Of a stretch of 54,915 bases of DNA, positions 45,510-54,883 are shown in pieces. The first letter of the stretch is position 1. Each line of letters opens with the position of its first letter. The DNA is from CAVZTX01 sp963778375. GTDB lineage: Bacteria > Chloroflexota > Ktedonobacteria > Ktedonobacterales > Ktedonobacteraceae. The position numbers and the translations under genes were made by a program. The notes beneath the pieces were generated by a model that ran no database searches, was not told where the DNA came from, and saw only the letters and a list, made by a program, of their open reading frames with translations. The stretch covers positions 1 to 54,915 of the forward strand of contig CAVZTX010000012.1 in assembly GCA_963778375.1 (NCBI GenBank). The letters run 5' to 3'.

Positions 45510-45604
45510 TCCTCGAGGCGAAATGTATCAGCCCGCCATCCCCATCACCTCTCCAGGTTCATTACCTAAAACTCATACGTAGCCTAGCTTGTCTCAGATG
45601 GCTT

Positions 45605-46036
45605 TTAATCCGCCGTCCCATTTCCCAATACAACCTTAGCCCCCACCTGCCTCAAAAGCCCCGGAAAATCGCTACACTCCCAATGCTCCACAATCTGATC
45701 ATTTCCCAACCGCAAAATACTAATCGCCTCCAACCCAAACCGCCTCCCAGTCGCCGGAATCGACTGAAACGTTCCCACCTGTGTCGCATGAATAATCACC
45801 CGGCTGATCACATAATCCCCCTCCGCAAAAATATCCTCCACCTGAATATGCACATCAGCCAGTGCCTTCCTACCAAGCTCCCGAGCCTTCAGAAACCCCT
45901 CCCGCCCATACGCCAACTCCTGCGGCATAGCATGATCAACAAAGTTCGGCGCAATCATACTCACCACCTCCTCCATCTTCCCCTCATTCCACGCCTCATA
46001 AAACCGCCGAATCAACGCCTTATTATGCTCACTCAT
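45605..46036 (-). CDS. NTF2/SnoaL-like protein (ester cyclase type), copy 2
   Basis: From ATG 46036 (GAAGGAGAAA upstream) the protein is 143 residues: NKALIRRFYEAWNEGKMEEV, FVDHAMPQ, FLKARELGRKALADVHIQVE, DIFAEGDYVISRVIIHATQ and LRLGNDQIVEHWECSDFPGL. It has the SnoaL-like fold and is related to the gene at 43148-43573, with roughly the same layout but moderate identity. Role unknown; several such genes per genome are common in this group. Confidence 0.83.
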   Translation of the reverse strand: MSEHNKALIRRFYEAWNEGKMEEVVSMIAPNFVDHAMPQELAYGREGFLKARELGRKALADVHIQVEDIFAEGDYVISRVIIHATQVGTFQSIPATGRRFGLEAISILRLGNDQIVEHWECSDFPGLLRQVGAKVVLGNGTAD

Positions 46037-46590
46037 ACCTTTTTCTCCTTCCTCACGAGAAATCTTACCACACGAGAACGCCCAACATCTCGAGCCAACC
46101 AAGTGGAAAGGATGAGAGGATAGCTCCATCATCCCATCCGCTGCTAAAAGTCTTGAAGAACACTTTTTTGAAAAACTGGTCCAGGTCGTGAGGATCATTA
46201 GGTCAGTGAATAGCTCAGGTCGAGTATCAAAAACGACACTATCCCATAATCGGCAAAGGTCTGAATTGTAAGAGCTGTAAGCCCAGATAACGTTTTAGAA
46301 TGTCGTATACGCTCCATTCTGCCATATTGAGGCTACATTTAAGATTGCTGTGATGTTCGTATATGCTTAATTGGATCTTCCACTTGAGGGACGTTGGAAG
46401 TGCAGTTTCGACACCAGTAAAAAAGTATATTTTTATTAGATATGTCTATTCTATGCTTCCATTTACATAAATTACAGAGTATAATTCGCTATGTCCATAT
46501 CTCCGTTTGCTCTATAAAGAAGAGCTGTGTTTCATAGAAGAGTCGATTACACGTGCCGTTATATAAGAATCTGGTTATGTAAGGGAACCA
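46037..46590. other. AT-rich intergenic stretch
   Basis: No gene or repeat recognised. The region turns AT-rich from about 46200 and probably holds the promoters of the divergent neighbours. No convincing -35/-10 pair was picked out. Confidence 0.4.
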
Positions 46591-47496
46591 GTGAAGATAG
46601 TAAGGAGGAAGCGAGTGCTGTTCTCACTTTTGGTTGCACTGGGGTATGGAATAGGAGTAGTAAGCGCATTCGTTAGCTTATTTCAATTCCTTGTGTCACA
46701 CACGCATCCCGCAGCACGGCAACGTGCTTTCACCTTTCTGGTAGTAGCAATAGCTTTAGTAACAATTACGTATCTTCTTGCGAACCAACAATCGAAGGTA
46801 CAGGGTTATGAGCCAGGCCCTACTTTTACACCAACGACAAGCATATCACAGTCAAGCACTAGTACTATACCGCGCCAAGCCACAGCAACTCCATCACCAA
46901 CTCCTGTCCCACCAACGCCGACTTCGCCTCCTGCACCAAAGCCAGGAGATGTTCTCTGTCAAGCAGATGCCTCACATGGATGGAGTGGGTGGAATGGAAC
47001 CCCGGATTGGAAAGTACTCAATGGCATACTGATTAGCGATGGCACTAACAATCTTTCGGAAGGACCACCAACAATCGTTGCACCCTGCCAGTTAGGGGAC
47101 ATAGCAAACTATGCAGTGGAAGCGAGGATCCAAGTATTAAATAATAACTACCCTACTTGTTTTGGAATAAACGTGCGGGGAACTCCGACATCAACAGTAA
47201 ATGGCTGGCAAGGATATATAGGAGCAGTATACGTAGCCTGTAATTGGGGGGATAATTTACTAGCATTTAATGCAGATAATGCCAACTATGGTAATCTTAC
47301 AAGTGCTCCTTTCAGTCCTGGCACTAGCTACCATACCTACCGTGTTGAAGCACAAGATAACCAGCTACGTTTTCTGATAGATGGGGCGCAAATACTTACA
47401 GTCACTAGTAACACGTATACATCAGGAGAGCAAGTAGGCTTATGGAGTTACGATGCGCAACTCAATGTGAGCAGCTTCAAAATTATAGCTCTGTAG
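46591..47496 (+). CDS. Membrane-anchored protein with Thr-Pro linker and LamG/DUF1080-like domain
   Basis: The 301-residue protein has two hydrophobic helices (residues about 9-32 and 47-65), a linker of about 55 residues of Thr, Ser and Pro (ATPSPTPVPPTPTSPP), then a beta-sandwich of about 180 residues: WSGWNGTPDWKVLNGILISD, YAVEARIQVL, YRVEAQDNQLRFLIDGAQIL and VGLWSYDAQLNVSSFKIIAL. This strand order matches concanavalin-like DUF1080/LamG carbohydrate-binding folds. The domain should face outwards. The start is GTG at 46591 with a weak AAGGGA. The AT-rich composition differs from neighbouring genes, which suggests transfer. Confidence 0.72.
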   Translation: MKIVRRKRVLFSLLVALGYGIGVVSAFVSLFQFLVSHTHPAARQRAFTFLVVAIALVTITYLLANQQSKVQGYEPGPTFTPTTSISQSSTSTIPRQATATPSPTPVPPTPTSPPAPKPGDVLCQADASHGWSGWNGTPDWKVLNGILISDGTNNLSEGPPTIVAPCQLGDIANYAVEARIQVLNNNYPTCFGINVRGTPTSTVNGWQGYIGAVYVACNWGDNLLAFNADNANYGNLTSAPFSPGTSYHTYRVEAQDNQLRFLIDGAQILTVTSNTYTSGEQVGLWSYDAQLNVSSFKIIAL

Positions 47497-47568
47497 CAGT
47501 CCATAAGGTTACTTTCGTATCCTTTCCCTACGGGTTCGCACAAGGTTTTTCTACGTCGTATAGATGAG

Positions 47569-47999
47569 TTAAGGTCTTTCTAACCTTTTTGCCTTCTCGA
47601 TAGCTAATTCCCTTACTTTCTTCTCAGCGACCTCAATAATATTTCCCTCAAGAGTGGCAATCAAACTAGGGAGGTCTTTGTACGAACAGACAGGAAGAAC
47701 CCAGTGATATTTGCTAAAGTCAACGAACATTGAATGCTCTCTCTTCCCCTCAAGCAAAAGTGGCTGCACTGGAACCTCAAGGTCTGGAACAATGGCCTGT
47801 AACTCTTGTGGGATGCTACTAGGATCAGTGAGATCAGCGATAATGAACCTCGCTAAATGAGCGAGTGTTCTCACCGTTTCTGTGAAATCACGGCTAGCTG
47901 GTTTCTCAAAATCGAACAGCACAGGTAAGTAGTTCCGCTTGCGAAGTTCGTCTCTAAGCGCATTCAGAACTGCCTTTCGTTCAGCGGTAAAGCGACCTA
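47569..47999 (-). pseudogene. C-terminal half of pentapeptide-repeat effector gene, cut by IS630
   Basis: This piece continues the protein of 49071-49688 after the IS630 element. Joining across a single TA gives VVLILGRFTAERK in frame. The domain reads RFTAERKAVLNALRDELRKR, LPVLFDFEKPASRDFTETV, HLARFIIADLTDPSSIPQEL, VPVQPLLLEGKREHSMF and VLPVCSYKD. The D-L-T-x-x-x-x-x-x-E-L element resembles nucleoside 2-deoxyribosyltransferase or TIR-like nucleotide-cleaving folds, which is inference. On its own it has no start codon or ribosome site; a hydrophobic frame that starts inside the IS reads into it. Confidence 0.75.
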
Positions 48000-49070
48000 C
48001 TGATCTCGGCAAAAGGAAGTAAAGTGTGATAGAATAGGAGGTATGGGAGCACCAAAGAAAGCCGATTGGCGAGAAGAACGACGAAAACGAGCCTGGAAAT
48101 TGAAAGAGGAGGGCTGGCCACAAAAAGAGATAGCTGCAGCGTTAGGGGTGAGTGAAGGGGCAGTGAGTCAGTGGATCAAACGAGGGCGAGAAGGAGGGAT
48201 AGAGGCCCTCAAAGCGCATCCGCCCAAAGGAGTGAGTCCGCGGCTTAACGGCGGAGCAGAAGGCGCAGATCCCGGAGTTGTTAGCCAAAGGAGCAGAAGC
48301 CTATGGATTTCGCGGGGAGGTGTGGACAGCGAGTCGAGTGGCCGAAGTCGATCAAGCGGACCTTTGGAGTGCGCTATCATCGCGATCATGTTGGGAAGTT
48401 GATGCGGGAAGCGGGCTGGAGTCGACAGAAACCAGTGGAGCGAGCCAGCCAGCGCAACGAAGAGGCGCTCAAGAAATGGTCGGAGGAGCGTTGGCCGGAC
48501 ATTAAAAAAAAGCCGAGCAGGACAAGGCCACCATCATCTGGGTAGATGAAGCCGGGTTTTATCTGCTGCCGATGGCAGTCCGCACCTGGGCCCCACGCGG
48601 GCAAACGCCGATCCTGCGCGTCAAGCTGACGCGCGATCATCTCTCGGCGATCAGCGGCATCACGCTGGATGGGCGACTGTTCATGCAAGTGCGTCCCGAC
48701 TCCTACGACGCGGAAGCGGTCGTGGGCTTCTTGCGGGTGCTCTTACGCAAGATTTCCGGCAAGATTGTGCTCATCTGGGATGGCTCGCCCATCCACCGCG
48801 CTCACGAGATCAAGGATTTTCTCAAGCGAGGAGCCGCCAAACGGTTGCATCTGGAACAACTTCCAGGCTATGCTCCTGATCTGAACCCAGATGAGGGCAT
48901 CTGGAATTATCTCAAGCGAGTGGAGTTGGGCAATGTCTGCTGTGCCAATCTGGATCAGTTACATCACGCGCTCATTCGAGCCAAAGAGCGCTTGCGGCAC
49001 AAGAAGGACATCATTAAAAGCTGTTCTCGTCAATGCGGCTATTCAGTTTAGTTCCTTTGCACGAGATCAG
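48000..49070 (+). mobile_element. IS630-family insertion sequence, 1071 bp
   Basis: Terminal inverted repeats are CTGATCTCGGCAAAAGGAA (48000-48018) and the complement of 49052-49070, matching at 16 of 19 positions. TA is present on both sides (47998-47999 and 49071-49072), the target duplication typical of IS630/Tc1-mariner elements. Removing the element and one TA restores a continuous reading frame of a minus-strand pentapeptide gene, which proves the ends. The interior holds a broken transposase gene in the opposite direction to the host gene. Confidence 0.93.
48043..49051 (+). pseudogene. IS630 transposase with three frame changes
   Basis: Pieces in successive frames give a full IS630 transposase: helix-turn-helix (EEGWPQKEIAAALGVSEGAV, QWIKRGREGG), linker (AYGFRGEVWTASRVAEV, HRDHVGKLMREAGWSRQKP) and the DDE core with IIWVDEAGFYLLP, KIVLIWDGSPIHRA and APDLNPDEGIWNYLKR. 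Frame changes are needed near 48246, 48352 and at an A-run near 48510. Some IS630 elements use one programmed shift; three suggest decay or sequence errors. The catalytic Asp, Asp and Glu are all present. Confidence 0.85.
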
Positions 49071-49688
49071 TAAGATCAACACCACTTTGGAGGTAATGGT
49101 GTCAATGACTTCGCGAATTTTCTGATTGTTCAGCAATAGATAGATGAACTGAGCAACTTCTAAGTTATCAACGGTTATAGCTGGTTGATCGTCAAAAGTA
49201 ATAACTAAATCTGTTTGTTTTGCATTTTCTAAATTCACATCCCATACAGAGGTTCCGTAGATAAAACAACCTGTCAAGTCAGCTCTCGTTAACTTTGTAC
49301 TGACCAGACTGGCCATCATAAGGTTTGCTCCACTTAGATTTGCATTAATGAGAACTGCTCCCATTAAACTCGCCCCCAACAAAATCGCGTCTTGAAGATT
49401 AGCCTCTTTGAGGCTCGTAAAATTAAGAGTTGCATTCCAGAGATTGGTCTTTACAAGTTTTGACGAGGTCAGATTTGCTCCAGTAAGCTCTGCAAATGCT
49501 AAATCTGCCTCACTTAGATTTGCTCCAACAAGGTTGGTGAGTCCGAAATTAATGCCACTAAACTCTGCATTACTTAAATCTGCTCCACTCAAATCTGGTC
49601 GCATTTGGAGATTTTCTATTCTCCACTTATTCCAAGCCCCTGCCCCTTGCTTGAGAATATCAAGATGTTCCTGGTTCGCCATATTCAT
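49071..49688 (-). pseudogene. N-terminal half of pentapeptide-repeat effector gene, cut by IS630
   Basis: From ATG 49688 the protein starts like its neighbour (EHLDILKQGAGAWNKWR, PDLSGADLSNAEF) and carries about 20 pentapeptide repeats of the A(D/N)Lxx type (LVGANLSEADLAFAELTGAN, LINANLSGANLMMASL). These coil into a right-handed square helix. The linker TVDNLEVAQFIYLLLNNQKI follows and leads into the effector domain now beyond the IS. The start overlaps the stop of the TIR gene as ATGA with AGGAGG before it, so the two genes are translationally coupled. Confidence 0.85.
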
Positions 49689-50707
49689 CCTCCTACCTTG
49701 AGGTCACGCAGCAAGCGGATAAAGGCTTTTTGGTAGTCATCTTGAGTTTTCCAGAGGGTAAAGTCGCCGATATGCCGTTGCCTTCGGAGATCAGCAGCCC
49801 AGGGTGCAAAAGTGTGCTTGAAGGCGTCGTCCAGGGTAATTGGTAACAGCACTAGCTTCTGCTGCTGCCGCTCCTTTTCTAAGGCTGCTATCACCTCTCG
49901 TTCGACCCATTCGCTCTCAACCGAATGTTGCGAAAGAACAACTAAGAGCTTATCATACAGCCAAATCGACTCATCGATGCTATGCCAGAACTTGTCGCCA
50001 ATCTTCATGTCTTCGGGTGCAAACCAACAGCGTACATTATTGTTTTGCAAATCAGCATGCAGCCGTTTGGCAAAGGCTTCATCTTTGCTTGAGTAGCTAA
50101 TAAAACACGAATAATACTCAATCGCTTTCCCAACGAGGGAGCGGATATAGGCAATAAAGTTATCGTCCACGCCTGCACCTTTAAGGAAGGCTTCAGGAAT
50201 GTTAGCTTGAGAGCGATAGATTGTATCAATGCCGATGGTCGAAGGCCCTCCATGCCTTACTGTCTCTAGTCCTTTCACCTGGCTAAGATCAGTGTATGCA
50301 AATATTGTTCCAAATATCGAGGCATCACTAAGATCTGCTCCATTGAGGTTGGCATTGCTAAAATTGGCTTGGGCAAGGAAAGCTTTGCTAAGATTGGCTT
50401 GGGTGAGATTAGCAGAACTCAAATCAGCTCCATTAAGCTCCGCTTCAGTGAAGTTGGCTTGGAAAAAATTGGCTCCGTGGAGTCTGGATTGAACGAGATC
50501 GGCTTTGCTGAGATTTGCATACATGAGCGTATATCCCATTAGATCTACCCTATAGAAATAGACCTTGCTCAAATTGGCTTGATTAAGATCCCGTGGTAGA
50601 GCTTTAGCTTCGGTGAGGTCTGGTCTAATATCTGGATGCTCGCTTCTCCACTGGTTCCAAACATCTACTCCTTGTTTGAGAATATTAACGTGTTTCTTGT
50701 TTGCCAT
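49685..50707 (-). CDS. Pentapeptide-repeat protein with C-terminal TIR domain
   Basis: The 340-residue protein has about 20 pentapeptide repeats (residues about 30-140: SKADLVQSRLHGANFFQANF, LNGADLSSANLTQANL), a linker and a TIR domain (about 195-340). The latter has SCFISYSSKDEAFAKRLHAD, RCWFAPEDMKIG, LLVVLSQHSVESEWVEREV with the Glu expected for NAD+ cleavage, and WKTQDDYQKAF. Bacterial TIR domains often act as NADases in abortive defence. The N-terminal 20 residues match the next gene, so they are related effectors on a shared scaffold. First gene of the coupled pair. Confidence 0.88.
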   Translation of the reverse strand: MANKKHVNILKQGVDVWNQWRSEHPDIRPDLTEAKALPRDLNQANLSKVYFYRVDLMGYTLMYANLSKADLVQSRLHGANFFQANFTEAELNGADLSSANLTQANLSKAFLAQANFSNANLNGADLSDASIFGTIFAYTDLSQVKGLETVRHGGPSTIGIDTIYRSQANIPEAFLKGAGVDDNFIAYIRSLVGKAIEYYSCFISYSSKDEAFAKRLHADLQNNNVRCWFAPEDMKIGDKFWHSIDESIWLYDKLLVVLSQHSVESEWVEREVIAALEKERQQQKLVLLPITLDDAFKHTFAPWAADLRRQRHIGDFTLWKTQDDYQKAFIRLLRDLKVGG

Positions 50708-50873
50708 TTCATATAATCTCTGCTAAGAACTATAAAACCTCATCCTGGCATATTATATTTCATACTTGGAATGACTACAGCAAGCGGGCGACGCACAATA
50801 TTTGGTTTACGAAATTAACATCAGGGTTTTAAAGGGATGCGTAGTAAGTGTACTTCTAGCAAATTGTCTTTCG

Positions 50874-52190
50874 TCACCCTAAAAGCTGCCTTTCCTCAAG
50901 CCAAGATGCGAACGACTTTTGTGTAGGAAACTCATCTTTCCTTTCAATCATCTGAGAGATCAATTCTTTAGCAATAGCTCTCAGTTCGATAAGATGCTGT
51001 TCAAGAACCGCCTTTTGACCCCCATGAGAAACACCGCTCCGCATGCCGTATAAATCGTGTAATTTCTTCTTCAGGACTTTTCGAGTCTCTAGCCGTTTTG
51101 CAAGGAGATGTGCAGCGCCTACAGCAACCGCATTGGTAATAGATTTACCATCTGCAAGAAATGTTTCCAGGCAAGTAATCAAGTTGAGCAGTTCGTTTTC
51201 TCCTTCAACTTGCGTTTGTGAGGTGGCAAACCAATGAATACCACGAAGCAGTGTACGTTCAAATTCTGTTTGCTTACTCGGTTTTTCCAATATCTGTGCC
51301 ACTTTGAAAATCCCAATCTGCTCCATTTTTTCAATGTTTTCTTTTGATAGCTCAAATGAACAGAGTGGGCCTTGACGACTAGAATGAAATGAAGCATCCT
51401 GTCCATCTAATGCTAGAATAGGTGTCGTGCGTATAGCACTCATCACTTCTCCTTGTAGGCCAACTGCCACATTTAGGTCCTTTTTGTAAAGAACTGATAT
51501 GGCGTATCTCAGCAGATCGAGAATATGTCGTACCTCTTCTTCTGCCCGTTCTCTTGCCCTGTCAGGTTCAGCGACAATGTAAAATTCCGCACATACTGTC
51601 TCTTTCAGACTCTCAAGCGTTTGCTTCGTCCACGCATTGTATTCATTTTTCTCCTCTGGGGTATTGAGAGTGAGCATTGTGATAGATTGAAATTTTTCAA
51701 ATAGCTCATCGACGTAAGTACTCGTCATTTTTCTGAAGATGATATTACCTATTGGGAAGGTATCAGCATGCAAAGTAATACCAACTAAAGGTACATAAAC
51801 AACCTGCCTTTGAGAGTAAGCATAAAACTCATCACACAGATCATCAAAAAGATGCGCAGCTATATTGGCTTGTCCTTCCTTAATGATCGTGGCGAGTATT
51901 CGTCGGATTGCCTTGTCGAGATACCCCTCTGAAAATTTCCCCCCCCAACCTTCTTGTTGTAACAGTCGTTCCAAAAGTTTTTCGTAATCATGAATAGCGT
52001 TATCAACTAATATGAAAGCGATGCCTTCGGCGCTCTTCCACTGAAGAAGCCGAAAGGGGTTTTCGGAAGGAGAGGCGAGAGTCTTCATCAGTTGGTCAAT
52101 TTGCTCTTGCTCACTTACAGCGTCGTTTGCAAGACGCACTAACTGCTCTACAATTAATTTTTTTGAACTTTCCTTCATTTTCCTGCTCAT
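50874..52190 (-). CDS. ApeA-like HEPN domain protein
   Basis: The 438-residue protein has a mixed N-terminal part of about 300 residues and a C-terminal HEPN domain: TLLRGIHWFATSQTQVEGEN, LLNLITCLETFLAD, AVAVGAAHLLAKRLETRK and LYGMRSGVSHGG, where R-x4-H is the RNase motif. It resembles the Apea-like HEPN group; ApeA of enterobacteria is an anti-phage HEPN RNase. The N-terminal part contains VPLVGITLHADTFPIGNIIF and is probably the sensing domain. ATG 52178 (GAGCAGGA upstream) may be the real start. It lies between the helicase-methyltransferase gene and the pentapeptide-TIR pair, all on one strand. Confidence 0.68.
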   Translation of the reverse strand: MSRKMKESSKKLIVEQLVRLANDAVSEQEQIDQLMKTLASPSENPFRLLQWKSAEGIAFILVDNAIHDYEKLLERLLQQEGWGGKFSEGYLDKAIRRILATIIKEGQANIAAHLFDDLCDEFYAYSQRQVVYVPLVGITLHADTFPIGNIIFRKMTSTYVDELFEKFQSITMLTLNTPEEKNEYNAWTKQTLESLKETVCAEFYIVAEPDRARERAEEEVRHILDLLRYAISVLYKKDLNVAVGLQGEVMSAIRTTPILALDGQDASFHSSRQGPLCSFELSKENIEKMEQIGIFKVAQILEKPSKQTEFERTLLRGIHWFATSQTQVEGENELLNLITCLETFLADGKSITNAVAVGAAHLLAKRLETRKVLKKKLHDLYGMRSGVSHGGQKAVLEQHLIELRAIAKELISQMIERKDEFPTQKSFASWLEERQLLG

Positions 52191-52437
52191 TATGATCTAC
52201 TTTCGATGACTGAGGTTACTGTAAAAGGGTCGGTTTAATGACCGAATTGGGTGACATGCTCTGCTCCCTATCCATCCTATTTCCCCAGCAGTATAGCATA
52301 AGCTGTGAAAATCTCATTCGTATAACCTATAGATGTATGCAAATTGGGGTTCGCACAATTTATGCTTTCTGGCGTTCTCAAGAAGATCAAATATTCTGTG
52401 GCTATAAAGACCATATTTAACCGAAGTATTCTTTATC

Positions 52438-52884
52438 TCACGCTTTTATTGCAGTCAGGTAAATGAAGTCATAGCGTTGCTCTACTCCATCTAATAAGCA
52501 GAACCCCTGAGTTGTCACAGCCTGCTTTAGTTCTTCAATATGCTCTTGCCACTTTCTTTGAGGCTCTGCAATGAACAGGTGCCCATAAGGTCTCAGGATG
52601 CGATACGCCTCCTTCAAATAATCGACCCAGTTCGTTCCCATGAGCGAGAGAGAGAACACCGCTACATCAAAGGTAGCATCCTCAAGTGGTGTAGAGGCCA
52701 TATCGCATGCGACTACATGCTCGTCCCATGCAACGTGATCAATCCCAATCACGTGATTGTTGGAAAGCGCGTGTTTGAGCAGGCACTCCCCGCATCCAAA
52801 GTCTGCTACTACCCAATCGGAACGCACCCTAATGCGTTCTGCGATACGCTCAAATGGCTGCTCCGGCCAATCTTTACACGTCTC
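52438..52884 (-). pseudogene. RRP8-like SAM methyltransferase domain, in frame with the upstream helicase
   Basis: The frame is the same as the helicase at 52885-54883, separated only by a TGA. After the stop it reads ETCKDWPEQPFERIAERI, then motif I VVADFGCGECLLKHAL, the acid loop VIGIDHVAWDEHVVACDM, DATFDVAVFSLSLMGTNWVD and EAYRILRPYGHLFIAEPQRK. This is a Rossmann methyltransferase of the RRP8 (rRNA adenine methylase) type. The residues before the stop (EWYLYHTLY) look like the start of the RRP8 domain, so the natural product is probably a fusion. GTG 52827 could start a shorter protein, but it would lack that N-terminal helix. Confidence 0.75.
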
Positions 52885-54883
52885 TCAATAAAGCGTATGG
52901 TAGAGGTACCACTCTGATGGGTCATGCTGAATCCGCTCATGTGTGGTCATACTACGTGAAGTGCTCCACCTCTGATTGAGGATGGTAAAGTCACCGTGGC
53001 GCAGCCGTATCTTTTCGCGCAAATCTGGCGGAAGCGGCACAGTAAGACGTTGCCTTTCAATTGCGAGCAGTCCATGCTCGCCAATCCGCTCGATCCATCG
53101 CTCCAATGCTTCGCGGCTCTGTTTCAACAAGATGTTCTGATCGATCCGTACTGTCTCAGGGATATGCCCATTCACCGCACAATCCGAGAGAGTACGTTTA
53201 TACTCAATGCAAGCCATGCGTCCCTGATCCCACGACCAGATATCTCCTTCATAGTCCAGACTGACTTGCGGGATGATGATCTCCACCTCTCCGAAGCAAC
53301 TCCCTTGGCGACGAATGCGCCCAATAATCTGCTCGTATTCTGCACTTGTCCAGGGCAGGCAGAGCATCACAATGCGATTGCATACTCTCTGCAATCCGTC
53401 CAGTCCTGTCCCCACAGGTTTGGTCCCCACGAGTATATCCACCTTGCCTGAAAGAAAGCTAGCTAATCCCGACTTATCGACACCAGTGTAGAGCCCTACC
53501 TTGAGACCCATATCCTCAAGGTAACATCGAATAGGTGCAACTATTTCATCTACATAGTGTGCATAAATGATGGTTCCTGGGCGGAGATAGCGACGCGCAG
53601 CTTCCAACTTCGCAGGCAAGAGGATCTGCTCTAGATGCAGAATGTTAGTGCCGACACTTCGTAGTGTCTCCAGAAGATCGTTGCGTGGGGTAATAACGAT
53701 CTCCGTATGCATTTCTTGCTCATAGTGTGGGTGATAGCGGAAGCCATAAAGCATGAGCATACGCTGTATGGCGAGTGCATTGTTAACTGTCGGCATCGTA
53801 TCTAATTCTGTGAATTGCATTCCCGTGACGATCTCCAACAGCTTCTTTGCCTCCAGGAGATTGTTGATAACCGGAGTGGCACTCATTCCAAGGACTCGGA
53901 GATTGGAGTTGATCTCTGCGGCTCCACTCACCAATGCCTCTAATACTTTACGTCGATTACTAGCATGTGTGTCCCGCTGCTTCACAAACTGTACTTCGTC
54001 AAAAACGACAAAGTCGAGACCAAGGCCAAGGAGGAGATGCACCAAGTGATTTCTATCACTTCCCTGGAACTTCTCATAGTTGAGGACTACATAGTTGAAT
54101 CGGTCGCGATTAAGAACGCGAACATCATTTATGTGGGTATATACGATACTATCAGGATAGGCATCCTCAATCTGGTTCTGCCATCCTTCTGCAGTAGCAT
54201 TGTTGGTCACGACGAGGGTCACATGAGCATCGATGACGCGCGATGCCAGTATTGCTGAGAGTGTTTTACCTGCTCCTACGCCGGACCAATTCCCGACACG
54301 CTGTTTCTCGCGCACTGACCATGCTGTATGACATTGCATTGCGTTTGGAAGTGCTGGCTTTCCATCATTTGCAGTGAAGGACCAGCCTTCGGGGATCACC
54401 AGACCTTCAACACCCTCTACCTCCGCAAGGAAACGGTTCTTGATTTCAGAGAACCAGTACCCACCATCCCCTGAAAGGAAATCATGCACCACTGCTCTTC
54501 CTTCACTGATGTAGCATTCCCAAAGAGTACTCACGCGGTTGGCAATGAGGTATTCCGCCGCATCGTCGTTGACCGCATAATAAGTCCTTCAGGAGATCAA
54601 TGACTCTTAGGCTCTCCTTTGTAGCGAGTGCCGGAAGTTGTTTATCCACATCAATGTTAGAGGAATGATTCGCGACTAGGGAAGGCGTTTGCAAATCTAC
54701 GGTGTCATTGTCCTTGCGCTCAAAGATATGGGCAACATCGAGTGTAGCGAGATCACCTACCTCAGCTACCGTTTCACCCATTAGTGTGCATCTTGATGCT
54801 ATGATCTCTTCCTCTGTGATACCTCTGAGTGCCCCTTCCAACTCCTTGCCGTTGTTGTCTTTAAGGTCCTTGAGCACCCGCAT
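52885..54883 (-). pseudogene. SNF2-type DEAD/DEAH helicase, frameshifted near 54577 and cut by TGA
   Basis: The helicase motifs are Walker A WSGVGAGKTLSAILASR, motif II VVFDEVQFVK, motif III LGMSATPVI, motif IV-V VDILVGTKPVGTGLDGLQRV and motif VI QIIGRIRRQG: an SF2 helicase-translocase of the SNF2/ERCC3 sort. The frame from 54534 lacks a clear start. Upstream, ATG 54883 (AAAGGAG eight bases before) opens another frame that ends at KESLRVIDLLKDL; a one-base change near 54577 joins it to YYAVNDDAAEYLIANRVSTL of the helicase frame. With the TGA at 52885 read as Arg (CGA) the whole gene is one protein of about 815 residues. Confidence 0.8.

Noticed and set aside
48043..49051. Programmed ribosomal frameshifting in the IS630 transposase
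   Set aside because: Three separate shifts are needed; known programmed cases use one. Only the A-run near 48510 would suit slippage.
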